Shown piece after piece: positions 47,437-57,645 of a stretch of DNA of 64,000 nt. Each line of letters opens with the position of its first letter. Positions within the stretch are counted from its first letter, which is position 1. The stretch comes from CAVTWJ01 sp963849485. Its GTDB lineage: Bacteria; Oederibacteriota; Muellerivitia; Muellerivitales; Muellerivitaceae. The stretch is taken from NCBI GenBank assembly GCA_963849485.1, contig CAWKIF010000071.1, forward strand, positions 23,597 through 87,596, given 5' to 3'. The notes beneath the pieces were generated by a model that saw only the letters and a program-made list of their open reading frames with translations, was not told the DNA's origin and made no database searches. A program made the position numbers and the translations under genes.

Positions 47437-50124
47437 CTAAAAAAAGAAAGAAGACCAGAGGGATTGATCGGGTCCGGGAGACCCCGCTGGGTGCAGGGTG
47501 ATGTCCGGATTTTGGTGGGAACGAGGCAATAAGCAGGATACCTCCACTCGATGGTCCCCCGTTGCCAGATTGATCGAATGGGTTTCAGTCTTTTTAGGGG
47601 TCGTGTAATGCTCGGTTCGGGGAAAATACATATTCAAAATGTCACGGCCATCGATTAACACATGGGTTCGCGATTCAGCAGTGCATGAAATTTGGTAAAG
47701 TCCCCCTTGTTTCATGTGGATGGTTCCCTGAAGTACCGTGGCTTCAAAATCGGGATAGGTCCAGGCAGGAGTGGGATCATTCGCTCGCGTTGTTTTATCC
47801 ACCCAATCCAGGATTCCAGGGCGAAACCCCGTATCGGCGGTATAAAATTCTCTTGTCCAGTAGGGAGCCGTGATTTTTTGTATAAGAAATAAATTTTGTT
47901 TTTTATTGTGGACCAGGTCGCCATAAGGAATATAACAACGCGATGCGATAGGCCATTCACTTTCGTCGAAAGGGCTTCGGATATTCTCCCATTGGGCATG
48001 GGGGAATTGTTTTGCCACTAGGTCGGCGAAATGATCGTCCTGTTGATGGCTGTCCTTGCCCCTGAAATATAAAATTAAATCCTTTGGCTTCTCGCCCGGT
48101 TCCAAGTAAATCGGGTTAGAGTTTTTTAGGACTTGAACCGGATGATTTTCGTATAGGACAAAGGAGATACGACTCCAAGTTAAATCGGGGCCGATATAAA
48201 CCCGGTAGCCATGTTTTTGGTCACTGAGAACCCTCAGGCATACCGCATCATCGACGTCGAATGTTTTATCAGCCCATTGGTTGTGAACCCGTTCAAAAAG
48301 GGCCTGGCCTGACCATTCGAATAAACCGACGAAGAAGACTACGGCCGCGGTCCGAACTAGGCGGTTTTTCGTTGCCATCTCCAACCAATTCCACAATTGG
48401 TCAATTCCAAAAGCACCCAAAAGTAAAAAGGGGGGGACACAGATCATCATTCTTTCGGAATGGATCGAATCCGTCAAAAGCCAGATTCCAAAAGTCGTCG
48501 CAAATATAAATAAAAGATATATCTTTTTTGGATCTGGATGGGCAAAGGCTAGGGCTAACCCGAGGCCTCCGAAAATCAACTCCGTATAGCCGAAAAAAGC
48601 ATCTTCGGGATGATGCAGATTAATCCAATCACAAGAATGGACATCAAAGAAATAGGTGAACGTCGAAAGGGGTTTGAAAGTCAAGTGATGACTGGGGTCG
48701 GCAGCACCCCCCCGTACTAAGTTCCAAAGTTCCACGGGATTCGCCATCTGTGGAAAGGAGAGAATCATGCACAACCAGATCCCCGCGGTCCAACCAAATA
48801 GATAAGGATACCGGTTGGCGACTGAAAGAAGTTGAGGGCCGAATTGAAGGGCGAAAACCAAAAGTGTTCCTAATATCAAACAGGGCGCGAATGAACCATA
48901 AATATTTATGGGAACGGACAGAAGGTTGGAAGTCACAAAGTAGTGGTTGGTATAAAGCATATATAGGACGAAAACAAATGCGCTTAATGCAACCATGAGA
49001 AATACGGGTTTCTCCATTTTTCTTTCTTCCTTACGCAGAAAAAGGATCCAGATTAGGGCGCTCATGCCAAAAAGGCCTACGAGGGGCCTGAAAACGATAT
49101 AACCGTAGATTCCCGAGGCAATCGTAGCGCCCCAAAGGAGAAAATTGGAAAGCTTAGGTGTTCGGAGTGATTTGAAGAAAAGCCAGAGGGTCAAGGCCTC
49201 GACCATCGTGTGAGTGTTGCCGTGCTGGCAAGCGAGGGTTTTGGTGAGAAGAGGCAGACAAGTCGCACCCAGGGCCGCGGCGAAAAGTCCCATTCGTCTT
49301 CCCATCGACTCCTTCCCGGCGAGATACAAGGCTAGGACTGTGACGAGGTTGATCATGCCGGAAACGATTCTTTCTATCAGCAACCCGGGGGCCTCGGGTT
49401 TAAAGTGCCAAGCCAATTGCATGAGCCACTGGTAAAGGGGCTGCCAGCTGTTTCCCGCGCCGCCGTTAAAAAAGAAGCGGTAATCTTTCGTATCAAAGAT
49501 TAATCGGGCAAAGGCGGAAAAAACGATGGTGTCTTCCGAAGCGGCTGAAATAGGTTTTCCCGCCTGATAAAAAACCAGGAAAGAATCCATGCCCATAATC
49601 AACAGAAGCCAAAATCCGGCGACCCAGGGGGAAAGATCAGGTTCGCCGGAGGACAATCGAGGAAAAAGTCTTATGATGATTATCAATCCTATCCAGAATG
49701 AGAAGAGAACCCACAAGGAATATTGATATTGATTGGGAAGGGTGGTGATTTTAGGTACCATCCATCGATGCGATGGAAAACTCAACAATTCCAGTGAAAA
49801 GCCTATCCAGGCGATCGAAAGGAGGCTGAATAACTTCAACGGGGTTAGGGACAAAAGCCATTGGAAGGGCTTAGCGAGAAAATTGACCAGGCTTGTTTTT
49901 GCCAAGGATAAAAGGATAGATAGCCCTAATAAGATTTCCCCCCACAAAGTGTTTCCGTGAATAAAAAGAAAAACGGCCATTGCCATGATCCCATAATTTA
50001 CCCACTCCAAGGAAGACCGGGTCTGTTTTGAGGGAAGGGAAATACCAGATTGTTCGGGAGTTGTTACTCCCTCGGACGTCTGGTGAGAGGATTCGGAATG
50101 GTTTTTTTCTGATTTTCTTGGCAT
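47437..50124 (-). CDS. GT-C (PMT/ArnT-like) membrane glycosyltransferase with C-terminal PA14-like domain, paralog A
   Basis: 895 residues. A Ser/Thr/Gln-rich cytoplasmic N-terminus, then roughly a dozen membrane helices (about 45-600), with the ArnT/PMT-like stretch AGKESMGRRMGLFAAALGAT. A soluble extracytoplasmic part ends in a PA14-like fold (GTIHMKQGGLYQISCTAESR, then THVLIDGRDILNMYF) and a tail SLWSSFFF. The convergent-side paralog at 51311-54121 has the same order. PA14 domains bind carbohydrate. It probably transfers sugars from polyprenyl phosphate to surface acceptors; acceptor unknown. Confidence 0.75.
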   Translation of the reverse strand: MPRKSEKNHSESSHQTSEGVTTPEQSGISLPSKQTRSSLEWVNYGIMAMAVFLFIHGNTLWGEILLGLSILLSLAKTSLVNFLAKPFQWLLSLTPLKLFSLLSIAWIGFSLELLSFPSHRWMVPKITTLPNQYQYSLWVLFSFWIGLIIIIRLFPRLSSGEPDLSPWVAGFWLLLIMGMDSFLVFYQAGKPISAASEDTIVFSAFARLIFDTKDYRFFFNGGAGNSWQPLYQWLMQLAWHFKPEAPGLLIERIVSGMINLVTVLALYLAGKESMGRRMGLFAAALGATCLPLLTKTLACQHGNTHTMVEALTLWLFFKSLRTPKLSNFLLWGATIASGIYGYIVFRPLVGLFGMSALIWILFLRKEERKMEKPVFLMVALSAFVFVLYMLYTNHYFVTSNLLSVPINIYGSFAPCLILGTLLVFALQFGPQLLSVANRYPYLFGWTAGIWLCMILSFPQMANPVELWNLVRGGAADPSHHLTFKPLSTFTYFFDVHSCDWINLHHPEDAFFGYTELIFGGLGLALAFAHPDPKKIYLLFIFATTFGIWLLTDSIHSERMMICVPPFLLLGAFGIDQLWNWLEMATKNRLVRTAAVVFFVGLFEWSGQALFERVHNQWADKTFDVDDAVCLRVLSDQKHGYRVYIGPDLTWSRISFVLYENHPVQVLKNSNPIYLEPGEKPKDLILYFRGKDSHQQDDHFADLVAKQFPHAQWENIRSPFDESEWPIASRCYIPYGDLVHNKKQNLFLIQKITAPYWTREFYTADTGFRPGILDWVDKTTRANDPTPAWTYPDFEATVLQGTIHMKQGGLYQISCTAESRTHVLIDGRDILNMYFPRTEHYTTPKKTETHSINLATGDHRVEVSCLLPRSHQNPDITLHPAGSPGPDQSLWSSFFF

Positions 50125-50402
50125 TGGTTCCAGGAATTAAAGGATTGATTGTTGGAAGATTCACCGTGTTCATTCTAAATGAACTGAAAAATTATCACTA
50201 ATTTCAATTTAAGGGAAACTTGATCATTTTAGACTGAGCAGGAGGAGCAAGTAAAGCGATGGGCTTACATCCCCCTGGTATTTCATCCATCATGGGGGCT
50301 TAAGGACGACCCGGTACTAGATTTCTAGCTGGCAATCCATTTATGGATTAAGGATAATACCCGGCGTTCCTTCTTGATATTTTTTAAACCCTTTAAAAAC
50401 GA

Positions 50403-51164
50403 ATGAATAAACAAAAAAAAACCAAACAAGACAAGGTTATTCAAGACTCGGTTGATCAAATCCCTACCCTTGATTCAGTTTCATCCCTGCGAACCGGCGA
50501 TACCCTCGGGAAAAGGGTTGGTTTTTGGGTTATTGGAGCCGTTTTATTATTAGTCCTCACATGGGGTTGGAATCGATTTAATGGCGGAGGAATCGGTTGT
50601 TGGCCCAGTAACAAGGTACCGATATATCAAATAGCCCATTTCAATGGATCAAACGAAAAATGTGGACCTGTGACGGTCCGTGGTCTGAATTGCCCAAGTG
50701 AGAATCAAATCGCGGTCCTTGGCATGGATAATAAGACGGTTTATATGTTTGATGAAAAGGGAACTTATCTCAAATCACTTGACGTTGAAAAATACGGCTC
50801 ATTCAAATCGACAATGGTAGCTGTTGATACTCGAAGCGGACATGTCTTTACTGCGGAACCCGATTATCTTAGGATCAAAGTAACTGATTCCCAGGGGGAT
50901 TTAATATCAAATATTGCACTCAAGGCTAGACCTTGCTCTGTAGTCGCGGATAAACAAGGCCGGATTTGGGTGGCTTACGGGAATTATAATTTCATGCAGG
51001 TTTTCTCCGCTGCTAATGGCCAATTCTTGGGTGATGTGATTGTCGAAAACCAGGATGAGGATTTGACCTATCTTGACGCCAAATCGCTTTGTTTGGCACC
51101 GGATGGGTTGTTAGTGGTCGCGGATAAATATTCGGTTTGGGTTTACCGTCTTCCCCCCGAATGA
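50403..51164 (+). CDS. Membrane-anchored beta-propeller-like (NHL) protein, paralog A
   Basis: 253 residues. A Lys/Gln-rich N-terminal tail of ~40 residues, one membrane helix (VGFWVIGAVLLLVLTWGW), then extracytoplasmic NHL-like blades (GLNCPSENQIAVLGMDNKTV, then YMFDEKGTYLKSLDV) to YSVWVYRLPPE. It is a shorter relative of the protein at 54372-55427, sharing the final VYxLPP ending. Both stand next to a GT-C/PA14 gene, suggesting they work with it. No enzymatic motif. Confidence 0.7.
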   Translation: MNKQKKTKQDKVIQDSVDQIPTLDSVSSLRTGDTLGKRVGFWVIGAVLLLVLTWGWNRFNGGGIGCWPSNKVPIYQIAHFNGSNEKCGPVTVRGLNCPSENQIAVLGMDNKTVYMFDEKGTYLKSLDVEKYGSFKSTMVAVDTRSGHVFTAEPDYLRIKVTDSQGDLISNIALKARPCSVVADKQGRIWVAYGNYNFMQVFSAANGQFLGDVIVENQDEDLTYLDAKSLCLAPDGLLVVADKYSVWVYRLPPE

Positions 51165-51310
51165 TAAAGGAATTAAATTGGTAGGTTTTTTTTATCGTTG
51201 ATGTGAGTTAAAAATTTCAATCGGATGGCGACAAGAATGCAGGGATTCGAACAACAATGTTCAGCCTCTACGACCAAGTTACATTTTTTGATCAATTTAA
51301 ACAATAGGTC

Positions 51311-54121
51311 GTGAATCTGATGACTTTGCGGAAAAAGAAAAAAAATCTTGATGAAAAGCAAGTGGTTTTGGAAATGGACCGTCCAGCTCCGGCGGTGCAA
51401 AACGAAACCACCAACAATTCCACCCAGAGTCAGGGTCCTCAAAGTCTGGTATTCGCTTTTTTACTGCTCGTTGGCGCTTTTTTTCTAGTACCGCGGCATG
51501 ATATCCCTCTCTTTGGCAAAATTCTTCTGGTTTCCGCCCTGGCCATCCAAGTGTTCCGCTTGTTACGGTATACTCAAATTCCGATTCTTCGGAAAATCGG
51601 GTTTAACTCAACTTTAGCCAGTAACGGCAGTATCATTCTTTTCATACTTATTTTGGCTTGTTTTTCAATCGTTCTCTTAGAATTCCCCGGGTTTAGTTGG
51701 ATGGTGCCGAGTAAGTCGCCAATCTCCATAAATGAGCCTTATTGGCTTCTTCTCGCATTATGGGTGGGCCTGGTGATCAGTTTCAAAATAGTTCCTGAAA
51801 GATTATCTAATGAAGATATTTCACCCGGTTTGAGCCGGTTGATTCTTTTTACGGCCTTGGGTTTGGGGGTATTTCTTCCTCTTTACCGAGGTTTTTCGGC
51901 CATGGGGCCCTACGGGGAATATGAAGCCGGTGAGATTCTAGATGTTCGAAAGATGGCGGATTTAGGAGATTTTAGTAATTCGTTTATCTTTTCCCAAGGA
52001 AACCGGGAACCTTTTTTTGGTTATTTTTCTCTATTTGTTTGGAAACTTTTTCCATGGTTGACGTCCCTGATGACACAAAGAATAGCGGGAGTGGCATTGG
52101 ATTTTATCACCCTTTGGGTGGTTTACCTTATCGGTCGGGAACTAGTTAACCGAAGGGTTGGTATTTGGGCAGTGGCTTTGGCCGCAGTGAGCAAGCCCCT
52201 GATCATGAGAACCCTCCAGGGAATGAGCATCCAAAGTATCACCCTCGGAGTGGCCCTCTCTTTATTGTTTTTTTTACGACTCATTCGGAATCCAAACCGA
52301 AAAAACTTTATTTTTTGGGGATTAGCACTTTCCTTTGGGATGTATACCTACACACCTTACAGTGTTTTTATTCCCTTCTTCATATTTTTGGCCTTGGGAT
52401 GGGTCTGGGTCCGTGAAAACAAGGCCGGTTTAATGAATCAATCGTCAAAATATTTGCTCTCAATCTCAGCGGTACTTATTTTTGGTTATTTTCTATACGT
52501 CAATGCGGCCTTTCCGGAGAATAATTGGATTTCGTACCTGAATGATATGGTTTTCTGCAGTTCCTCGGCTATTCTTCTGGCTATTTATTGGACGTTAGTG
52601 CTCTTTGCCGCTGTAAAAACGCAGGATTGGGCAAAGACAGAGACCTGGTTCAGTTGGATCACTGTCTCATGGTTGTGCGTCGTCCTGACTTTTCCAATTA
52701 TGGCCAACGAGTCGATTATGGGCACGGTAAGGGCTGTTTTAATTGATCCAAAGGGATTCCTCAGTTGGAGCTATCTTCAAAGGGCGGGTATTCAATCAAT
52801 CTCAGCGTTGCAGATGCTCTTTTTTACCGGGAATGATCGATTAAATATGTTCATTCCCAATGATTCATTATTTGGTTATTCGGAAGTGGTCCTGATCGCC
52901 GTTGGATTAGCTTATGCCGTGGCGAAATTGAATTGGCAAAAAGCTCTGTTGCTGGCCATGGCCATAATCGGTTTTTCCCCCTATGTTTTAACTCAGGGCG
53001 CCCATTCGGGAAGGCTATTGGGTTGCGTCCTCCCGCTCTTGATTTTGGGGGCTTTAGGATTGGAAGGATTTTGGCTGAGGATCTCCCGTATTTCCTTGGG
53101 AAAATGGGGGATAACAGGGTTCTGTCTTCTCCTCGTGGGTTTTTGGGCTTGGACGACTCAGGAAGATGTCGCTCGTATTTACGATCAATGGTTTTCAAAA
53201 TTTCAAAGCAAATACAGTCGCGTTGAGCGCCAAGCTGGTCAGGAAATCACCCAAGGCAAAAGGGTGTATCTTTCCTCAGCTTTAGATGGCCCCATTGCCG
53301 CGGCTATATATGAAGGTCATCCTCCCCTCTTGCTCCATTCCTCCAACACCCTTTTTCAAGACGCCAAAGTGAGTAAACCCGTTGAGATTCTTGTCTACCT
53401 GGATATGGGGGACACGGTTATGAAAGACAGGATTCAAAGGGAATATCCCAATACTCTATTTAGCCAAGTGAAGAACCCCGACCCTAATTCCGGGGAAGGG
53501 CCTGTGGCATGGCGTTGTCTGATTCCTAGCGGTGATATTTTGGCGGCGAATGAAAAATATAATAGGGAACTGGAAAGATATACGAAAAAGCAGACCTCGA
53601 GACCACTACGTTTTGGGGGAATCCTTTCTCCGGCTCCTGTTTCTCCCCTCTTCGAGACTCGTTCCATTTCTATGCCATATTGGGAACGTCGGTTTTCTCC
53701 TGGGTATGATGGGCTTGGATTTGGAATATTGGATGGGGAGGATTGGTCTGCCAATGCCCATGATCCCTTGCCTTCGGAAATCAATTCAGAAGGTGAAGTG
53801 GTTCGTTTGGAAGGAGCGATTCACATCAAGCAAGGGAACCGCTATGACATCACCCTCAAGGCGGATGGGCGGACGAAGGTCTGGATCGATGGCCGGATAA
53901 TCTGGGATGTTTTTTTCACTCGGTATAATAAATATCCAGATGGTTATATGATATCGCCCGCGAAAACGCTCGATAAGACCATCCGGTTGGAAACGGGAGA
54001 CCATCGCGTCGAAATCGTAACTTGCTTTCAAAGTTCACGCAGTTTGCCTGAAATCCTTTTTCGCAAGGAGAATGTCCCGGTTGGTAAGGAAACATCAATT
54101 TGGTCATCCTTCGACCTTTAA
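51311..54121 (+). CDS. GT-C (PMT/ArnT-like) membrane glycosyltransferase with C-terminal PA14-like domain, paralog B
   Basis: 936 residues, GTG start; same plan as paralog A. First luminal loop GPYGEYEAGEILDVRKMADL carries acidic residues as in PMT/ArnT catalytic loops, followed by IGRELVNRRVGIWAVALAAV. The C-terminal PA14-like domain (AIHIKQGNRYDITLKADGRT, then KVWIDGRIIWDVFF) ends SIWSSFDL. Paralog A shares both ends. It lies between the two propeller genes. Confidence 0.77.
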   Translation: MNLMTLRKKKKNLDEKQVVLEMDRPAPAVQNETTNNSTQSQGPQSLVFAFLLLVGAFFLVPRHDIPLFGKILLVSALAIQVFRLLRYTQIPILRKIGFNSTLASNGSIILFILILACFSIVLLEFPGFSWMVPSKSPISINEPYWLLLALWVGLVISFKIVPERLSNEDISPGLSRLILFTALGLGVFLPLYRGFSAMGPYGEYEAGEILDVRKMADLGDFSNSFIFSQGNREPFFGYFSLFVWKLFPWLTSLMTQRIAGVALDFITLWVVYLIGRELVNRRVGIWAVALAAVSKPLIMRTLQGMSIQSITLGVALSLLFFLRLIRNPNRKNFIFWGLALSFGMYTYTPYSVFIPFFIFLALGWVWVRENKAGLMNQSSKYLLSISAVLIFGYFLYVNAAFPENNWISYLNDMVFCSSSAILLAIYWTLVLFAAVKTQDWAKTETWFSWITVSWLCVVLTFPIMANESIMGTVRAVLIDPKGFLSWSYLQRAGIQSISALQMLFFTGNDRLNMFIPNDSLFGYSEVVLIAVGLAYAVAKLNWQKALLLAMAIIGFSPYVLTQGAHSGRLLGCVLPLLILGALGLEGFWLRISRISLGKWGITGFCLLLVGFWAWTTQEDVARIYDQWFSKFQSKYSRVERQAGQEITQGKRVYLSSALDGPIAAAIYEGHPPLLLHSSNTLFQDAKVSKPVEILVYLDMGDTVMKDRIQREYPNTLFSQVKNPDPNSGEGPVAWRCLIPSGDILAANEKYNRELERYTKKQTSRPLRFGGILSPAPVSPLFETRSISMPYWERRFSPGYDGLGFGILDGEDWSANAHDPLPSEINSEGEVVRLEGAIHIKQGNRYDITLKADGRTKVWIDGRIIWDVFFTRYNKYPDGYMISPAKTLDKTIRLETGDHRVEIVTCFQSSRSLPEILFRKENVPVGKETSIWSSFDL

Positions 54122-54371
54122 TGGATTTCGAAGGATGATTCGCATTGAAATCCTGGGCTTGGCCGAAGAATCCCTAAGCCTACCACACGTTGTTTAAGCA
54201 AGACCCGCAGTCGAAAGGTTAAAACGAGTTGCTGGGGGTTTTTTGTTAATGGCTTTTGGCCTTGGAAGTCCCGAATTGTTGAGGTTTACTTATAAAAGAT
54301 TGAAAGAAGAGTAGAAAAATCTTATAACTTACTCCGAATAAAATAATCGGTAAGTTTAAAACTAAGCTGAG

Positions 54372-55427
54372 GTGAATATGGCTCCGAAAAAAAAATCCAG
54401 CAAATCCAGGAAAGTCCGCCCGGCGACCACTCTATCCGCATCCCAAGAGGTTTCCATGCCGGTGGCCGCTCCTCCAAACCCTTCCTCTAACCGATCTTTA
54501 TGGGTTTTGGGCGGGGTTATCGTTTTATTGGCAATTGTTTTTATTTTTAAAAACTTTCTCGTTTTTTACCCCGCCAAGAAGGATTATCCCATCCACCTAA
54601 TTAAACGTTTTTCCGGTGATCGGCTCCCCTGTGGTTCATTTAAAACCCGAGGGGTTTGCCCTATCGGTCAAAACCAAGTGGCTCTCAGTGATATGGATCA
54701 TTACCGGATTTTGGAATTCGGAACGGATGGGACCTTCCTTAAATCCTTTAGTCCCGCCATCAGCCCTAAAGGACCAGTTCATGGTTTGAATGGCATTTCT
54801 TCAGATCCGAATGGAGATATACATGTATTGGATAATTCAGATAAAGTATTGATTTTCGGTTTTAACCAATTAGGAAAACCTCTCGCGACAGTGGACGCAT
54901 CTCCCACAGGGTATTTTTTCAACCCGATGGGCATCTGGTGTTGGGGGAATTATTTCGTTATTGCCGACACAGGCAGAAACCGGATCGTTACCCTTCGATC
55001 GGATGGGTCTGCTCAGGCCATTTGGGGGACGGGTGGCAAGGGTAAAAACCAGCTTAGTAGTCCTCTGGCAGTGGTAGTGGATTCGCAAAACCGCATTTAT
55101 ATAGCGGATTCCGGGAACCAACGGATCAAGATTTGTGATCCCCAAGGAAAAGTCTTGAACCGGATTAATCTGAAGGACCAACCGGTGGGGATGGCCATCG
55201 ACCCCGCGGGAAGGTTGTTCGTTTGTTTTAATAACGATAGGTTCGTTCAGGCTTATTCCTTTGCTGATGGTAAATATTTGGGAGATTTAAAGGTGGACAA
55301 CCCTGATTCGGATATGTCCTATCGTAATGTCACCGGACTATGTGTAACGGGGGACGGTAAACTGGTAGCCGCAGAGCAAAACGCTATTTCCGTATATGAG
55401 CTGCCGCCTGTCCTTCTTTCAAACTGA
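54372..55427 (+). CDS. Membrane-anchored NHL-repeat beta-propeller protein, paralog B
   Basis: 351 residues. Lys/Ser-rich N-terminus, one membrane helix (VLGGVIVLLAIVFIFKNFLV), then five to six NHL blades outside the membrane: NGISSDPNGDIHVLDNSDKV, MGIWCWGNYFVIADTGRNRI and LAVVVDSQNRIYIADSGNQR are clear. It ends ISVYELPPVLL. It follows the GT-C/PA14 paralog B after 250 bases. Likely a periplasmic binding or scaffold partner; no catalysis seen. Confidence 0.8.
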   Translation: MNMAPKKKSSKSRKVRPATTLSASQEVSMPVAAPPNPSSNRSLWVLGGVIVLLAIVFIFKNFLVFYPAKKDYPIHLIKRFSGDRLPCGSFKTRGVCPIGQNQVALSDMDHYRILEFGTDGTFLKSFSPAISPKGPVHGLNGISSDPNGDIHVLDNSDKVLIFGFNQLGKPLATVDASPTGYFFNPMGIWCWGNYFVIADTGRNRIVTLRSDGSAQAIWGTGGKGKNQLSSPLAVVVDSQNRIYIADSGNQRIKICDPQGKVLNRINLKDQPVGMAIDPAGRLFVCFNNDRFVQAYSFADGKYLGDLKVDNPDSDMSYRNVTGLCVTGDGKLVAAEQNAISVYELPPVLLSN

Positions 55428-55566
55428 ACTTGCATCATTGGTTTTAAGATACTCTGACTAGAAAGAGGATAACGATTCTTCCTTAAATTTGGTATTTGGA
55501 TTATCCTTGTTTCGGTAAATCTCTACTGGACTTGAAGCTTTATCTTTCGAAAGTTCGAGAAATTGG

Positions 55567-56289
55567 ATGCCCACTAAAAAATCTAAGCGGCCATACGATT
55601 TGCGGGTCAATTTTGGGTATTACAAAGAAACCTATCGGCAAGAAATTCAAAAATCTATCGCTTTCATCGGACAGGACTTAGCTTTTTTTACTGAAGCGAA
55701 AGTGAAAAAGCTGCTGGAATTGGTTCGTCATTACTCGGGTGATTCTTCCAGTTTAAAAATTTTGGATGTTGGATGCGGGGTCGGTCTGACGGATTATTAC
55801 CTCACCAGTCATTTTAAGAAGGTGTATGGGATCGATGTTGACCGGGGGGTTGTGGAAAAGGCCGCAGCTTTGAACTCTAAGGCAGCCTATCGATATTACG
55901 CTGGAAAAACATTACCTTATGCGGACCAATCCATGGATGTGACTTTCGCCATTTGCGTGATGCACCATGTTGTGCCCGAGGGATGGGAAAGATTCGCTCA
56001 AGAAATGCGGCGGGTCACTAAAAAAGGGGGATTGGTGGTGGTTTTTGAACATAACCCCCTGAACCCTTTAACTCAGTGCGCGGTTTCCCGCTGTGAACTG
56101 GATGATGACGCTGTCCTCTTAGGCATGGGAAAAGTTGAGAGTCTTCTTGTGCAGGAGCCCTGTCGTTTGAACGAAAAGGGTTTTATTATTTTTACTCCGT
56201 ATAAACACCCCTTTTTTGCCATGCTGGATCGATGGCTAATTTGGCTTCCGTTGGGCGCGCAATATTATGTATGTGCACAAAAAGAATAG
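55567..56289 (+). CDS. Class I SAM-dependent methyltransferase
   Basis: 240 residues. SAM-binding ILDVGCGVGLTDYYLTSHF, acidic VYGIDVDRGVVEKA, and MDVTFAICVMHHVVPEGWER typical of UbiE/COQ5-like or sugar-modifying enzymes. Near the end, FAMLDRWLIWLPLGAQYYVC gives a hydrophobic tail that may touch the membrane. It closes the glycosylation block, so it may methylate a lipid-linked glycan; that is inference from position. Confidence 0.78.
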   Translation: MPTKKSKRPYDLRVNFGYYKETYRQEIQKSIAFIGQDLAFFTEAKVKKLLELVRHYSGDSSSLKILDVGCGVGLTDYYLTSHFKKVYGIDVDRGVVEKAAALNSKAAYRYYAGKTLPYADQSMDVTFAICVMHHVVPEGWERFAQEMRRVTKKGGLVVVFEHNPLNPLTQCAVSRCELDDDAVLLGMGKVESLLVQEPCRLNEKGFIIFTPYKHPFFAMLDRWLIWLPLGAQYYVCAQKE

Positions 56290-56450
56290 GACTAGCGGAG
56301 TATATTGAGTCTCTTTCGCTTTTGTTCCGCCCTAAAAATCATTAATCCTTTATTTGGGTACGCGTCCTCTTTTTATACTCCCTCCACTTCATGTATCCTT
56401 CAAACGCTTGAATCAGGATTTATTCAAAGGCCTTAATTTTTAAGGAAACG

Positions 56451-57557
56451 ATGGACATTCACTTTCAATTTTCAGGAATCGACTACCTCTTTCAAAGGCC
56501 TGAATTTATCCTCACTTGTAGGGATAAAAATAAGCTAAAAAGAGTTTTTGAAGATTTAGAGAAGGCATTGGATGATGGCTACTGGGCTGCAGGTTATCTT
56601 TCGTTCGAGGCGGGATACGCCTTCGAAAGAAAATTTAATAATTCAAGCGAGTCCGATTTCCCGCTTTTCCGTTTCGGCTTTTACCGCGTTCCTGTGGTAT
56701 CGCCCCAAACCCCCGCTGGCCTTGGTGATTTTCAATTGGGACATGTCCGTTTTGGCCAGACCTACTCACAATACAAAAAAAACATTCAAATTATCCGGGA
56801 TTACATTGCCTCCGGGGATGTTTATCAAATCACATACTGCCTCAAGATTTTTTTCGATTTTGACGGGGACACATGGGGTCTTTATCAAACCCTTTTAAAA
56901 GATCAGCCTGTACCCTATTCGGTTTATCTCAAGGATAAGCCTTGGACGATACTTTCCCTTTCGCCGGAATTGTTTATTAAGAAAAACGGATTTTTCGCAG
57001 TCACACAGCCCATGAAGGGAACTTGGCCCCGAGGAAGAGATGAGGCATCCGATTGTGAGGCCAGGCATTTCCTTGAAAATGATCCCAAAAATCAAGCCGA
57101 AAATATCATGATCGTGGATTTAATGCGTAACGACTTGGGAAAAGTGGGACGAAAAATCGAAGCTCCCCGGATCTTTGAAGTGACCCCCTACCAAACCCTT
57201 TTTCAAATGACTTCCACTGTTACAGCCGAGATAAACAGGGGAACATCCCTCTGGGACTTAATGAGGGCACTCTTTCCATCGGGTTCAGTAACGGGTGCTC
57301 CCAAGATTAGGGCAATGGAGATAATTCGGGAACTGGAGAGACAGGAACGACGGATCTATACGGGATCGATTGGATATATAGCGCCAAATCGAGACATGTA
57401 TTTCAATATACCTATTCGAACTCTTCTAATTAATGAGGGGAGGGGAGAGCTGGGGATTGGTGGAGGAATTGTCTGGGATTCGACTCCTGAAGGTGAATGG
57501 GCGGAAAGTCTTCTTAAAGCTAGATTTTTCCAAAATCTTTTCAAGGAAACCGGTTAG
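56451..57557 (+). CDS. pabB: Aminodeoxychorismate synthase component I
   Basis: 368 residues, chorismate-binding family. The motif PMKGTWPRGRDEASD carries the PabB-type Lys (PIKGT) that separates it from anthranilate synthase TrpE. DLMRNDLGKVGRKIEAP, SGSVTGAPKIRAMEII and GELGIGGGIVWDS are the remaining signatures. With PabA it makes 4-amino-4-deoxychorismate for folate; PabA is not in the window. Shorter than E. coli PabB, as in many bacteria where the N-terminal part is reduced. An IS4-family element sits just downstream. Confidence 0.9.
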   Translation: MDIHFQFSGIDYLFQRPEFILTCRDKNKLKRVFEDLEKALDDGYWAAGYLSFEAGYAFERKFNNSSESDFPLFRFGFYRVPVVSPQTPAGLGDFQLGHVRFGQTYSQYKKNIQIIRDYIASGDVYQITYCLKIFFDFDGDTWGLYQTLLKDQPVPYSVYLKDKPWTILSLSPELFIKKNGFFAVTQPMKGTWPRGRDEASDCEARHFLENDPKNQAENIMIVDLMRNDLGKVGRKIEAPRIFEVTPYQTLFQMTSTVTAEINRGTSLWDLMRALFPSGSVTGAPKIRAMEIIRELERQERRIYTGSIGYIAPNRDMYFNIPIRTLLINEGRGELGIGGGIVWDSTPEGEWAESLLKARFFQNLFKETG

Positions 57558-57645
57558 AACAAATGGAGCGGATTCGATAGCAGAAATCTTTCCGCCTATT
57601 TCTGGCAAGCAGTCTAGGGAGTATGTTTAAATAGATATAATGGAA

